Under the pieces are notes generated by a model, which was not told the DNA's origin, did no database searches, and worked only from the letters and a program-made list of their open reading frames with translations. Positions 33,896 to 43,015 of a stretch of 45,301 nt of DNA are shown in pieces. This stretch comes from Gammaproteobacteria bacterium (GTDB taxonomy: Bacteria > Pseudomonadota > Gammaproteobacteria > Pseudomonadales > Oceanobacteraceae). Location of the stretch: the NCBI GenBank assembly GCA_013373125.1, contig JABXIK010000057.1:1-45301 (forward strand), given 5' to 3'. Position 1 is the first letter of the stretch. The number at the start of each line of letters is the position of its first letter. The translations under genes and the position numbers were made by a program.

Positions 33896-33913
33896 CTCTC
33901 TATAGGCTTGATA

Positions 33914-34708
33914 TTAGGGAGTAGCTTCTTCTGTGGTGTCAGTGGTATCTGTGGTTGTGGCGGTTTCTGCTTGGAATTGCATCCACAATACTTCGTTGGG
34001 TTGCTCTGCAATAAAATGTAAATTGCTTTCACCATCGATGAAAGCAAACCCATCCACAGGACTATCAATGGGTTGATTGAATGCATCACACAATTTGCGC
34101 TCAATTTTAAGTGCTAGGAAATCTGCATTCATTGGATTTAACTGGCCTTTCCATTGGCAGCCTAAGGCGCTGCCAATAAATCCACCTTCATCATTTATAT
34201 ATAAGACAGAATCTTGAGTTCCCCATTGTCCTCTGACTCGGCTGAGATCTAGGTTGGAAACACGACCTGTGTCTAATAGGAGTGTGATACTGCCTGAACG
34301 ACTGGCCCCATCAAAATTCATAAATAAATCTCGGTCGGTAGCAAATAAGGCATCTAATTCAATGCGATTTGCAGAGCGTGATCCCACATAGAATTCGTTA
34401 TCGGTGTCAGGAGTGTTGTATGTGTAGATTTCGGTATCCATAGAAGCGCCACCGCTGGGCTCGACGACATAGGTACCGATGAGTGCTTCATCATCTCTTA
34501 GAATAAAAATTCGATCTTGATAAAACAGCACTTGAGTTTCTATGGTGGCGGTTGCCCCTTGTTCTTCGGTTTCGCCAATCCAAAGACCTTTCAAAGTGGC
34601 ACCCACAGGTGCAGCGTCATCACTGGATGAATCACTACTTTCGTCTAACGCACCACAGCCTGAACAGGTCATACAGGCTAATAAGATGAAAGATTTTACG
34701 GCGTGCAT
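33914..34708 (-). CDS. Putative lipoprotein, unknown function
   Basis: 264 residues. N-terminus MHAVKSFILLAC fits a lipobox (LLAC), and a second Cys cluster (CSGC) follows. An acidic serine-rich stretch (ESSDSSSDDAA) comes next, then a beta-rich domain with 'WIGETEEQGA' near 40. The C-terminal tail is Thr-rich. I do not recognise a family. ATG 34708 replaces an upstream TTG because it gives a proper lipoprotein signal. Convergent with the GST gene (18 bp apart). Confidence 0.6.
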   Translation of the reverse strand: MHAVKSFILLACMTCSGCGALDESSDSSSDDAAPVGATLKGLWIGETEEQGATATIETQVLFYQDRIFILRDDEALIGTYVVEPSGGASMDTEIYTYNTPDTDNEFYVGSRSANRIELDALFATDRDLFMNFDGASRSGSITLLLDTGRVSNLDLSRVRGQWGTQDSVLYINDEGGFIGSALGCQWKGQLNPMNADFLALKIERKLCDAFNQPIDSPVDGFAFIDGESNLHFIAEQPNEVLWMQFQAETATTTDTTDTTEEATP

Positions 34709-34898
34709 ATTCAGTTCCAATTAACACCTTAAATAAGCATAGCACTGTAAATTTTTTCTATTGTTTTTAATCGTTAAGGAATGTTCTTCAGGGTTAATAG
34801 ATCAGATTGTCATACGGTGGATTCGGTGAGGACTTCTATACTGGTTAAACATGCTAGTGGTTTTGAGATGGAATCTCTTATCAGCAAAGGGTTTAGCT

Positions 34899-36707
34899 AT
34901 GAAAAAGTTGTTAGCTGCTTGTTTTTTATTTCCTGCGGTTTTAATCAGTGCGCTTAGTTGGAGCGCAACGATATCTTACGAAACTCCTGAAACCCTTATC
35001 ATAGGTGGTACCACCAGTACCGAGGCTTACCCTTGGATGGTCTCCATTCAAAAGGGCTACCATTTTTGTGGTGGTGTCTTAATTGCTGCCGACTGGGTTA
35101 TGACCGCAGCCCATTGTTTGGATGATAAAACCCCAGAAGAACTTACCCTATACATAGGTTTGAGTAACTTGTCTTACCCTACGGCTGGCGATATCCGCAA
35201 GGCGCAGTGGTTTGTTTTGCACCCTGATTTTAACGATGGAAATTTTTACAGCGACATGGCGTTAATACGCTTGGATCGCAGTGCCAGCAAGCAACCTATT
35301 TCATTATTGAGCCGAGGGGATACGCTGAATTTGCAGCAAAATGAACAATTAAGAGTCTTGGGCTGGGGTGTGACAGACAGTGGCTTTACGTCACGGATAT
35401 TAAATGAAGTGGACGTGAGTTTTCAGCGTGATGCTATCTGTAATGGCACATACCCGATTAATAGTAACAGCAACTATTGGCAACGCAGTTTTTGCGCGGG
35501 CGAGGTGAGTGGTGGTAAAGATTCGTGTCAGGGAGATAGCGGTGGCCCCATTTTAGTGAAAGCCAATGATGAATGGGCATTAACCGGATTGGTAAGCTGG
35601 GGCAGTGGCTGTGCTGAGCCTGGCTTATATGGAGTGTATTCTGAAGTGTCAGCCATGGCTGATTGGGTGGAAGAGCGCACTGAAGGCGTCACATTATTGG
35701 GTGAAGAAAAAATTGGCTTTTTAGGGAAAGATAAGCAAAAACCTCAAATATTCAGCATTTGGAATTTGTCCGATAGTGCTGCCACGGTGCAATCTAAATC
35801 TATAAGTAACCATTATTTTTCCGTTGATGATAACAACTGGCTTTTGGGGAACAGTATTCCAGCTGGGCAGGTGTGTGAGTTTACGGTGAATGCCGATGGC
35901 ACATGGTCTGGGGAACATGACGGCGTGTTAACCTTGGATCTAGCTGCCCAAGATGTCACGCAAGCATTAAATGCCAAAGTTTTGAATGTCATTGATGGCA
36001 GTGGAAGCGGTGCGGATTGGACATTCTACAGTGGTACCTCAGAAAACACCGAACACAGCAGTGCTTGGCATAACCAAACCGATACGGAAAAGGGGAATGT
36101 TTTAGCATCTGGTAATGCCGGCTTAGGAGGGCGGTCTGTATTACTGACGTATGTGAATGGTCCAGTAGCGGATGATGTCTTGTATTTAAAATTCGAAGCT
36201 CAGGTTGAAAATGGACAGTCAAACTTTTTAGGTTTTTATATTAACGAAGTGTTACAGCAAAGCATCACAAGCGGTAATTGGTCCACCTATAGTGCCAAGC
36301 TGCAGGCGGGCGTGAATCACATTATGTTTATTTATTTTCAATCCACTTCCTTATTGGGAGAAGCGGCATTATATAATTTAAGAATTTGTACAGATCGCTT
36401 TAACGATGCCACCTGTTCTTCGGCCAGTGGATACGATAATCATGATGATTTAGCTACGCTTGATGACCCTGATGTGAGTGCCTCATGGCAGTCAGTCTGT
36501 AATAACGCCACCAACGTGGATGATGCCGTGCAGTATGTGAGTCGCAATGCCAGTGATGTGGTGTTTTTAGATGGGCAGACCTTCTCTAATAGCACCAGTG
36601 GTGGCAGTGGGTTTGGTAGTAAAGAATCCGGAGGGGCCATGTCCTTGCAATGGATTTTGTTATTGGGACTTTATATTGTGTTAATAAACGTTAGGCGCTT
36701 TAAATAA
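34899..36707 (+). CDS. Trypsin-like serine protease with GlyGly-CTERM anchor
   Basis: 602 residues. Signal peptide about 1-23. The S1 domain starts at [17 protein letters not shown]; the activation cleavage would precede IIGG. The triad is His in TAAHC, Asp in SDMALIRL and Ser in GDSGGP. After residue 270 comes a beta-rich extension. The C-terminus has a Gly/Ser-rich stretch ([15 protein letters not shown]), one membrane helix and a basic end (NVRRFK), the GlyGly-CTERM signal processed by rhombosortase and linked to type II secretion in Vibrio-type bacteria. ATG 34899 has AAAGGG upstream. The 3' end overlaps the convergent next gene by 37 bp. Confidence 0.9.
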   Translation: MKKLLAACFLFPAVLISALSWSATISYETPETLIIGGTTSTEAYPWMVSIQKGYHFCGGVLIAADWVMTAAHCLDDKTPEELTLYIGLSNLSYPTAGDIRKAQWFVLHPDFNDGNFYSDMALIRLDRSASKQPISLLSRGDTLNLQQNEQLRVLGWGVTDSGFTSRILNEVDVSFQRDAICNGTYPINSNSNYWQRSFCAGEVSGGKDSCQGDSGGPILVKANDEWALTGLVSWGSGCAEPGLYGVYSEVSAMADWVEERTEGVTLLGEEKIGFLGKDKQKPQIFSIWNLSDSAATVQSKSISNHYFSVDDNNWLLGNSIPAGQVCEFTVNADGTWSGEHDGVLTLDLAAQDVTQALNAKVLNVIDGSGSGADWTFYSGTSENTEHSSAWHNQTDTEKGNVLASGNAGLGGRSVLLTYVNGPVADDVLYLKFEAQVENGQSNFLGFYINEVLQQSITSGNWSTYSAKLQAGVNHIMFIYFQSTSLLGEAALYNLRICTDRFNDATCSSASGYDNHDDLATLDDPDVSASWQSVCNNATNVDDAVQYVSRNASDVVFLDGQTFSNSTSGGSGFGSKESGGAMSLQWILLLGLYIVLINVRRFK

Positions 36708-37411
36708 TAGTTTAATGAAAACCCTAAGGTTTTTGCCAAGGGTTTCACTGCGCTTGGCAGTAAAAAATCGGGATCAGGGAAGGATTTTCCCGCATAAATA
36801 ATGAGATTACCACCGCCGCTATTGCACATGTAGACACAAGCAAAGCTCGCATGTAATTGCTGTAAAATGTCGGTTTGTAAGTCGTGATCCAGCCAATAAT
36901 TTAAAACCAGCCAGCCATTATCTGCAATTCTCTTTTCGCAATCTTGAATAAACTGTCGCTGCATTTGAGTTTCGTCAATGCCATCGTGGTGATAAAGATC
37001 GGCCACTAACACATCAAATACCTTGTCGTTTTCACGTACAAAATAAAATGCATCTTGATGTAATACTTGCAATCTTGGCTCGTGTTTAGGCAATGCAAAA
37101 AATTTTTGCGCAACTCGAATGACTTCTTGGCGTAGTTCTACTGCAACCACTTGTGCGTGAGGGCAAGCTTGCAAGAAACTATAGGCTAGTGTGCCGCCTC
37201 CTAGCCCCAGAATGGCGATGCGTTGTGGTTTAGAAAACAACAAAGCCACCATGATGGCTCGGCTGTATTCGTGTTGGGGAATATGAGGTTGGGCTTTAAT
37301 TTGGCAGCTCTGTTCATGTTCATTACCAAACGTAAGATAACGCTTAGCGCCATCGTCTAACACTTCGATAGTGCCAAATTCATCGATGCTTTTATGGATG
37401 GATTTTAACAT
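36671..37411 (-). CDS. Spermidine synthase-like methyltransferase-fold protein
   Basis: 246 residues. Rossmann fold with [15 protein letters not shown] near 70 (the SAM/dcSAM-binding GxGxG), [13 protein letters not shown], and [10 protein letters not shown] near 140, where true spermidine synthases have a D-S pair. These proteins often lack aminopropyltransferase activity. ATG 37411 was preferred to a TTG two codons earlier. Convergent overlap with the protease gene. Confidence 0.78.
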   Translation of the reverse strand: MLKSIHKSIDEFGTIEVLDDGAKRYLTFGNEHEQSCQIKAQPHIPQHEYSRAIMVALLFSKPQRIAILGLGGGTLAYSFLQACPHAQVVAVELRQEVIRVAQKFFALPKHEPRLQVLHQDAFYFVRENDKVFDVLVADLYHHDGIDETQMQRQFIQDCEKRIADNGWLVLNYWLDHDLQTDILQQLHASFACVYMCNSGGGNLIIYAGKSFPDPDFLLPSAVKPLAKTLGFSLNYYLKRLTFINTI

Positions 37412-37525
37412 GGCCAATGGACTGCCTTCGAAACTCTACGATTGTCCCATTTACCTCAAGTGCTCATGGGGAAGGGGATTATCTAAGGTGGGAGGGGAGT
37501 CTGTCCAGAGGGCAAAAGGTTAGGC

Positions 37526-37552
37526 ATAAAAAAACCGCCAAAAGGCGGTTTC
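37526..37552 (-). terminator. Terminator of bfd
   Basis: On the minus strand AACCGCC-TTTT-GGCGGTT is followed by a run of T (A run at 37527-37534 on plus). It lies 85 bp after the bfd stop. Confidence 0.9.
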
Positions 37553-37597
37553 TCGAGAGTAGATTTCTCTACTTTATGTACATTGTGGCTATACTGC

Positions 37598-37646
37598 TGT
37601 TCACTACAGCGGCTAGGCGCTTGTTCACTAGAGTGGCTAGGCCACT
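37598..37646. repeat. 24-25 bp tandem duplication at the bfd 3' end
   Basis: Two adjacent copies, TGTTCACTACAGCGGCTAGG and TGTTCACTAGAGTGGCTAGG plus 4-5 bp each. The second includes the bfd stop codon. Probably a slippage duplication. Confidence 0.6.
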
Positions 37647-37825
37647 TGGGCTTCGTAAAAGGCACACTCCTGAGAGGCCTTCACCATTTCTTTACAGATG
37701 TTGCCACACTGGCCGCAATCGCTGGCAATACCAAGCTGTTCGCGCAATGCCTTGTAGTCAGCGCCATTATCGATGGCCTGCTGAACTTGGCTGTCTGTGA
37801 TTCCTTTACAAAGGCACACGTACAT
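37637..37825 (-). CDS. bfd: Bacterioferritin-associated ferredoxin
   Basis: 62 residues, [2Fe-2S] protein that binds bacterioferritin and helps release iron. Cys ligands in VCLCKG (positions 4 and 6) and DCGQCGNIC spaced CxxC. Length is typical. ATG 37825 was chosen because MYVCLCKG is the family start; longer upstream reading has no likeness. A Fur-box-like site lies 43-61 bp upstream, fitting the known induction of bfd in iron shortage. Confidence 0.92.
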   Translation of the reverse strand: MYVCLCKGITDSQVQQAIDNGADYKALREQLGIASDCGQCGNICKEMVKASQECAFYEAQVA

Positions 37826-37867
37826 ACTGATGAACCCATTAATTTTCGCTATTGGCCTAATAGTAGT

Positions 37868-37886
37868 GTAAATGAGATGGATTATC
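37868..37886 (-). promoter_or_regulatory. Fur-box-like site upstream of bfd
   Basis: Read on the minus strand GATAATCCATCTCATTTAC matches 12 of 19 positions of the classic consensus, with both outer hexamers well kept. Position upstream of bfd supports it. Confidence 0.5.
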
Positions 37887-37914
37887 AATAGCATTAATTG
37901 TAACAACGGGTAAT

Positions 37915-38472
37915 TTAACTCATTACCACTGCCAATACCCACAGGCCGGTACCGGCTAATAGGGCAAGAACGGTGGTTTGACGGTATTTGGTTAGGGTCA
38001 CACCCATTAATACACCGCTGAATAGGATGACTAACAAGCCGATGGCCACTAAGGCGGCGTATATTTTGAACACTGTGCCGCCTTTGGCTTTATGTAACTG
38101 CACCAATTGGCGGTATGGGCTGGTTTGCTTCACTTGTAAAGTGGCAAGGCTGCTGCCTTTGTCCGTGCTTAAGCTGATGTCTAGGTTGCTGCCGGTCCAT
38201 TCTAAGATGTGCGTGTGTTCATTGGATTTCAGTTTGGCGCCACCGGTTGGATATGCCTGGTTTTGTTTGTCCAGCTCGGCTTGTGCAAATTGCACCAAGC
38301 TGCCGAGATCCGCCCCTAATGGATTGGCCAAAGGCAGTTTGTAGCTTTGGCTGTCATAACCACCTTTAACGCCCCAAGTGTAGAAGCCACCTGTAATGGC
38401 AAACATGAGGATGGCGGGTAACAGGACAGCGGCCAAGATTAAGTGCAAATTGATAATTTTTACGCGATTCAT
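37915..38472 (-). CDS. PepSY-type inner-membrane protein
   Basis: 185 residues. Membrane helix about 8-30 (HLILAAVLLPAILMFAITGGFY, in parts), a periplasmic domain of about 100 residues, then two helices (about 135-155 and 162-183). The layout and the LHKAKGG block before helix two resemble PepSY-associated TM proteins, which often go with siderophore or ferric reductase functions. Start preceded by AAGGAG. Upstream lies a strong Fur-like site. Same direction as bfd, 89 bp ahead of it. Confidence 0.72.
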   Translation of the reverse strand: MNRVKIINLHLILAAVLLPAILMFAITGGFYTWGVKGGYDSQSYKLPLANPLGADLGSLVQFAQAELDKQNQAYPTGGAKLKSNEHTHILEWTGSNLDISLSTDKGSSLATLQVKQTSPYRQLVQLHKAKGGTVFKIYAALVAIGLLVILFSGVLMGVTLTKYRQTTVLALLAGTGLWVLAVVMS

Positions 38473-38499
38473 AGGGACTCCTTTATTGTGGACGCAAGT

Positions 38500-38521
38500 T
38501 TAACCGATTCTCATTTTCATT
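38500..38521 (-). promoter_or_regulatory. Fur-box-like site upstream of the PepSY gene
   Basis: On the minus strand AATGAAAATGAGAATCGG contains the GA-AATGA-AATC core of Fur boxes (12 of 19 consensus positions). It lies 28-49 bp before the start codon. Confidence 0.6.
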
Positions 38522-38532
38522 CCAGCGGTCTG

Positions 38533-39549
38533 TTACGGCTTGAGCTGTCGGGCTTGTTGGCGAAATTGTAAAGGGGAAATGCTTAGCTGATGCTTAAACG
38601 CTTTAGAAAATGCGCTGATGTCTGTGTAGCCCAGCATTTCGGACATAAGGGTTAAGCTCATATCACTGGAAGTCAGTTGCCAGCAGGCCAAGGTCATGCG
38701 TATGTCAGTTAAGATGTCCTTAAAATTGAGCCCTTGCTGAGCAAGTTTGCGCTGCAGGGTGCGCTTATTTATGTTCAGAAGTGATGCAATGTGCTCCAAG
38801 CTATGTTCTTGGATGCCTAAGGTTTGCATGATGAGCGTTCGCACTTGATGCTCAATATCATCGCTGTGACGTTCACACAATTGGGCGATATAGGTTTCCA
38901 TTTCTTGACGATTACTTTGATCGAATACCTGCAAGGGCTCGTCTAATAATGTCCTAGGGAAGCGTATAGCGCTGTGTTCTTGGTTGAATGACACTTCCAT
39001 CGCAAAGAACTGGCGGTATCGGCTTAGGGAAGATACTGGACTGTGGGCAAAGTCCAAGCGTGCTCCTTGAAATTTTGCGCCTATGAATAAGCGTAGCAGG
39101 CGATAACACAGGCCAAACCCTAGCTCTACATACTGTCGGGCACTTTCAATACCATAGAAATAGTTAAAACGGCTGATGATGGCGAGGTCTTGAGATTCAT
39201 CTAAGCGCCAAAACTCCCCTTGGCTATGAATGGCCATGTAACGTTGCGCGGCTAATACCGCTTCTCTTACGGAGGTGGATTTGCCCATCAACATACCCAA
39301 CACGCCAAGAGTACTGAGGCCTTGTTGCTCAGAAAGACGAAGGCCAAAGTCTGGGCAATGTAATTCAGATGCACATAATTCTAGAAGCGACACCATGGAT
39401 TCAAACGTAATTAAGGTGTCCACATCTTCTAACTGTTTAGGTTGAATATTCGCGGCTTTGAGCAATTTAGCTGGGTCGCCATTGAGGCTGGCAACCAAAG
39501 GAAAAAAGCCAGCTAATGCGCCACTGCGTACTTGATAGATCTGACTCAT
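38533..39549 (-). CDS. AraC-family transcriptional regulator (OruR type)
   Basis: 338 residues. N-terminal arabinose-binding-like domain; C-terminal double helix-turn-helix with LEHIASLLNINKRTLQRKLAQQG and MSEMLGYTDISAFSKAFK (each in part). Divergent from the amidohydrolase/SDR operon, with a 131-bp gap that holds a 19-bp inverted repeat, so local control is likely. Paralogue of the regulator at 6531-7610. Confidence 0.88.
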   Translation of the reverse strand: MSQIYQVRSGALAGFFPLVASLNGDPAKLLKAANIQPKQLEDVDTLITFESMVSLLELCASELHCPDFGLRLSEQQGLSTLGVLGMLMGKSTSVREAVLAAQRYMAIHSQGEFWRLDESQDLAIISRFNYFYGIESARQYVELGFGLCYRLLRLFIGAKFQGARLDFAHSPVSSLSRYRQFFAMEVSFNQEHSAIRFPRTLLDEPLQVFDQSNRQEMETYIAQLCERHSDDIEHQVRTLIMQTLGIQEHSLEHIASLLNINKRTLQRKLAQQGLNFKDILTDIRMTLACWQLTSSDMSLTLMSEMLGYTDISAFSKAFKHQLSISPLQFRQQARQLKP

Positions 39550-39590
39550 ATTTTTTTATGCTTATTGGGTCGTCTCGGACATTCTATGCG

Positions 39591-39609
39591 CTTGTCGTCA
39601 AATGACAAG
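39591..39609. promoter_or_regulatory. Inverted repeat in the divergent araC/amidohydrolase region
   Basis: CTTGTC-N7-GACAAG with an inner GTCAAATGAC match. It lies 42 bp from the regulator start and 72 bp before the amidohydrolase start. Candidate operator. Confidence 0.4.
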
Positions 39610-39680
39610 AAACTCATAAGGCGCAGGCCTAGTATCACATGGACTAACAATAAAAATAAAAACTCACAGTGGAGGGTTAT

Positions 39681-41420
39681 ATGGTCCTATATGACGTACT
39701 GATAGAAGGTGGCCGCTATTTTGATGGCACAGGTGCCCCGTCTTCCATCCAAAATATCGCCATCAAAGACGGCAAAGTAGCAATGGTGACTGATAAACCA
39801 GTGGATGCACAGCAATGTACGAAAGTCATTGATGCGAAAGGCAAATGGGTTACCCCTGGCTTCTTAGATACTCACACCCACTACGACAGTGAATTGATAG
39901 TAAGTCCAAGTTTGTCTGAGTCGGTAAGACACGGTGTGACGACGGTGCTGGTGGGTAGTTGTTCGCTGAGTATGATTTGCAGTGATACCGAAGATGCTTC
40001 AGATATTTTTACTCGTGTCGAAACGGTTCCACGAGAAAAAGTGTTACCTATCTTACAAAAAAACAAAACTTGGAAAACACCTAAAGAATGGGTCAATTTT
40101 GTGAAGGATTTACCCTTAGGGCCCAATCTTATTAGCTTCTTAGGACACAGTGATTTGCGCACGGGTGTAATGGGATTGTCTCGCGCCACCGATCGCAGTA
40201 TCAAACCTAGCGAAGCAGAAATGCAGAAAATGGAGTCACTGTTAAAAGAAGCGTTAGATGAAGGCTTCTTAGGCTTATCCACCATGTGTTTGAAGTGGGA
40301 TAAGGTAGATGGTGATCGTGAATGGTCAAAAAGTTTACCTAGTACCTATGCTCATTGGAAAGAAGTATCACGTCTAAATAAATTATTACGCCAATATGAT
40401 CGAGTGCATCAAGGGGCGCCCAATGCCGCCGAGATATTACAGATCAATCAATACATGCGTGAATGCATGGGCATCTTTAAGAAAAAACTCAAAACCACAT
40501 TAATCAGTCGTATGGATTTAAAAGGCAGTGTTTATTTAAGCAAGATTACCAATATTGCAGCACGAGTGACGAATTTCTTTAATGGCGATTTTCGTTGGCA
40601 AGTTTTACCAACTCCATTTACCGTGTATGCCGATGGTATTGATGTTGTGTTCTTTGAAGAATTTGGTGCTGGTGAAATGGCGTTGGATTTAAAAACCCAA
40701 GTGGAGCGCAATCAACTCCTAAAAGATGAAAAGTATCGCCGTGATTTCCGTAAATTTTATGGTGAGAAATTAAGTCCACGGGTGTGGCAGCGAGACTTTG
40801 GCGATGCCATTATTCTGGATTGTCCTGATGCATCGCTCATTGGGAAAAACTTTGATGAAGTCGCAAAATTTCGCAATGTGCATGTGGTAGATTTGTTTTT
40901 AGATTTGGTTGTGGAGTACGGTAAAAAATTGCGCTGGTACACAACAGTAGCCAATCATCGAAAACACGTACTTAAAGATATGGTGAAAGATAAGAAGTCA
41001 TTAATCACTTTCAGTGATGCAGGTGCGCACATTCGTAACATGGCATTTTACAATTTACCGTTACGCATGCTGAAACTCATTCAAGAGAGCATTGATGATG
41101 GTAAGCCGGTTATGTCGATGGAAGAAGCCGTATGGCGCATGACGGGTGATCAAGCAGATTGGTTTAACATTGATGCAGGGCGTATCCGTGTTGGAGATCG
41201 CGCAGACGTGGTGGTGTTGGACCCAAGTGGGTTTAATCAAAACCTAGAAGAAGTAAGCTGGGGAGAAATGGAAAACTTTGGCTTACAACGTTTAGTTAAC
41301 CGTAATCCTGGTATTGTTAAACATGTATTTATCAACGGTAAGTTAGCCGTCGAAGATGAGAAGATATCAGCAGAGCTGGGCCATGCAACGGGTTATGGTC
41401 AATTCTTAGCGGCAAGATAA
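39681..41420 (+). CDS. D-aminoacylase-type amidohydrolase
   Basis: 579 residues of the N-acyl-D-amino acid deacylase group in the amidohydrolase superfamily. HxH metal site in GFLDTHTHYDSE near 62; the subgroup Cys ligand position in VGSCSLS near 93; FLGHSDLRT near 152; SDAGAHIRNM near 450; the C-terminal beta-sandwich has GRIRVGDRADVVVLDP near 507. The insert between about 240 and 330 is lysine-rich and long. ATG 39681 has GGAGGG 5 nt upstream. Substrate unknown: an N-acyl amino acid or acyl amide fits. Next gene 17 bp away. Confidence 0.8.
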   Translation: MVLYDVLIEGGRYFDGTGAPSSIQNIAIKDGKVAMVTDKPVDAQQCTKVIDAKGKWVTPGFLDTHTHYDSELIVSPSLSESVRHGVTTVLVGSCSLSMICSDTEDASDIFTRVETVPREKVLPILQKNKTWKTPKEWVNFVKDLPLGPNLISFLGHSDLRTGVMGLSRATDRSIKPSEAEMQKMESLLKEALDEGFLGLSTMCLKWDKVDGDREWSKSLPSTYAHWKEVSRLNKLLRQYDRVHQGAPNAAEILQINQYMRECMGIFKKKLKTTLISRMDLKGSVYLSKITNIAARVTNFFNGDFRWQVLPTPFTVYADGIDVVFFEEFGAGEMALDLKTQVERNQLLKDEKYRRDFRKFYGEKLSPRVWQRDFGDAIILDCPDASLIGKNFDEVAKFRNVHVVDLFLDLVVEYGKKLRWYTTVANHRKHVLKDMVKDKKSLITFSDAGAHIRNMAFYNLPLRMLKLIQESIDDGKPVMSMEEAVWRMTGDQADWFNIDAGRIRVGDRADVVVLDPSGFNQNLEEVSWGEMENFGLQRLVNRNPGIVKHVFINGKLAVEDEKISAELGHATGYGQFLAAR

Positions 41421-41437
41421 TTTAAATAAGGAATCCT

Positions 41438-42244
41438 ATGAAGTTTGAAAACGTTGTGATTACGGGAGGCTCCAGTGGTATCGGGTTAGATCTTGCAAAA
41501 GCTTACGCAAAGCAAGGCAGTCATATCGTGCTACTCGCCCGTAATCAGGCAAAGTTAGATGAAGCCGTCATTGAATGTAAAGCTCGATCAGTGACTGAAA
41601 AACAAGTGATTCAGGGGCTGAGCGTGGATGTGGCGAATTCACAGGCACTAAGTGAATGCGTCAGCCGAATTAAGCAATCGGTTGGGGCGCCGGATTTGTT
41701 GATTTTGAGTGCAGGGATTGTGGCCAGTGAGCGCTTTATTGATCAGGCGGATGACGATTTTGATCAAATTATTCATACCAATCTTATGGGCAGTCGCTCT
41801 GTAGTGAAGGGTTTCTTGCACGATATGATCGCAAACAAGAAAGGTCAAATATGTTTTGTGAGTTCACTGGGCGGTATCATTGCCACTTATGGTTACAGTG
41901 CCTACAGTGCATCGAAATTTGCTGTTATTGGTATGGCTGGAGCGTTACGTCAAGAAATTCATGAATATGGCGTGGGGGTGAGTGTGCTGTGTCCACCTGA
42001 AGTGGATACACCTATGGTGGCGAAAGAGTCGGAACATATTTTACCTCAGACTCGTTTTATTAAGGATATTGGTGGCACATTAAATGTGAGGACGGTGACA
42101 AAAGCCGCGTTGAAAGGCATTGATAAAAACCAATTTATTATTGTACCTGGGATAATGGCGAAACTTTCTTACGCGCAAGCTCGATTTATGCCGAGAATTT
42201 TTGCTTGGTTTATGCAGCTGATGGTGAAACTTTCTAGTAAATAG
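41438..42244 (+). CDS. Short-chain dehydrogenase, 3-ketosphinganine reductase-like
   Basis: 268 residues. NADPH motif TGGSSGIG (9-16) with LLARN after the second strand, SLGG catalytic Ser and YSAYSASKF with the Tyr-x-x-x-Lys pair near 152-156. The C-terminal PPEVDTPMVAKE block resembles eukaryotic 3-ketodihydrosphingosine reductase (KDSR) more than fatty-acid FabG. A hydrophobic C-terminal stretch (MPRIFAWFMQLMV) may touch the membrane. Likely a lipid-linked ketone reductase. Co-transcribed with the amidohydrolase. Confidence 0.83.
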   Translation: MKFENVVITGGSSGIGLDLAKAYAKQGSHIVLLARNQAKLDEAVIECKARSVTEKQVIQGLSVDVANSQALSECVSRIKQSVGAPDLLILSAGIVASERFIDQADDDFDQIIHTNLMGSRSVVKGFLHDMIANKKGQICFVSSLGGIIATYGYSAYSASKFAVIGMAGALRQEIHEYGVGVSVLCPPEVDTPMVAKESEHILPQTRFIKDIGGTLNVRTVTKAALKGIDKNQFIIVPGIMAKLSYAQARFMPRIFAWFMQLMVKLSSK

Positions 42245-42250
42245 ACAAAT

Positions 42251-42277
42251 AAAAAGGCATGAATTTCATGCCTTTTT
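42251..42277. terminator. Bidirectional terminator
   Basis: AAAAAGGCATGAA and TTCATGCCTTTTT are perfect 13-bp arms around one base, with A and T runs on both sides. It serves the SDR gene on plus and the convergent membrane-protein gene on minus. Confidence 0.93.
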
Positions 42278-42283
42278 ATTGTA

Positions 42284-42934
42284 TTAACGGGATCGCTTCC
42301 AATCGTAATAGCCACTATAAAAATACACGCCAATTAATAAAGCTAGCCACCATTCAATGGCATTCACAATCTCATCTCCAGTATCGAAGTGTTTTAATGA
42401 TAAGCCGATGATGATCATAATGGCCTGTACAAGAACCGCTACCCATTTAATCTTTAATGATAATTTTGATAGATGTCGTTTTACTTTTTTGCGTAAGCAA
42501 ATTTTTAAATGTAAAGCTTGCGCCAAAAAAGTGACTAAGAAAAATAAAATGGCCGCACTCACATGTACATCCCAGTTAATGGCTTCTCTGGGGGGAATAA
42601 GAACCGCTGTAGCAATAATTAATAGTATGGCACCGATGATACCAAGGCTGCTGGCAATGTGGTTTAGACGGGTGGCAGTGTAAAATTTAATCTCTTTGAA
42701 GCTGACGGCCCACCACATAATAAAAAAGGCACATGCCGCAATCATACCGCCGCGAAACACATAACCTTCAGGGCTGTAGATGCCCGCATCGGTAATATTT
42801 AAGCACCCTTGGAAAAATGGGTTACAGGCTTCTACCTTAGGGTGGTCATACTGTAGGGCAATAAGATAACTCAGCAAAATAGTGCCTTGACTAAGAATTA
42901 AGCAGGCTAGAGCGAGGAGAGATTTTAAGCTCAT
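42284..42934 (-). CDS. Frag1/DRAM-like six-helix membrane protein
   Basis: 216 residues with six predicted membrane helices. The first loop has a Cys pair (ACNPFFQGCLNITDAG), followed by SPEGYVFRGG, which matches the Frag1/DRAM/Sfk1 pattern. ATG 42934 with AAGGATG 6 nt upstream replaces a longer frame. Function unknown; eukaryotic relatives act in lipid anchor or autophagy pathways. Confidence 0.7.
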   Translation of the reverse strand: MSLKSLLALACLILSQGTILLSYLIALQYDHPKVEACNPFFQGCLNITDAGIYSPEGYVFRGGMIAACAFFIMWWAVSFKEIKFYTATRLNHIASSLGIIGAILLIIATAVLIPPREAINWDVHVSAAILFFLVTFLAQALHLKICLRKKVKRHLSKLSLKIKWVAVLVQAIMIIIGLSLKHFDTGDEIVNAIEWWLALLIGVYFYSGYYDWKRSR

Positions 42935-43015
42935 AGTAACATCCTTAATATTATGCGCTGAAGTGGGCACTATAATGATTTATCATTCGGTGATCTATTC
43001 TAAAAGGCCACATCT

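Noticed and set aside
37417..37891. Plus-strand open frames opposite bfd
   Set aside because: They are shadows of bfd and of its terminator; the minus-strand bfd has all iron-sulfur Cys residues.
42971..42976. TATAAT as the promoter of the pseudouridine synthase gene
   Set aside because: No -35 element at the proper distance on either strand.
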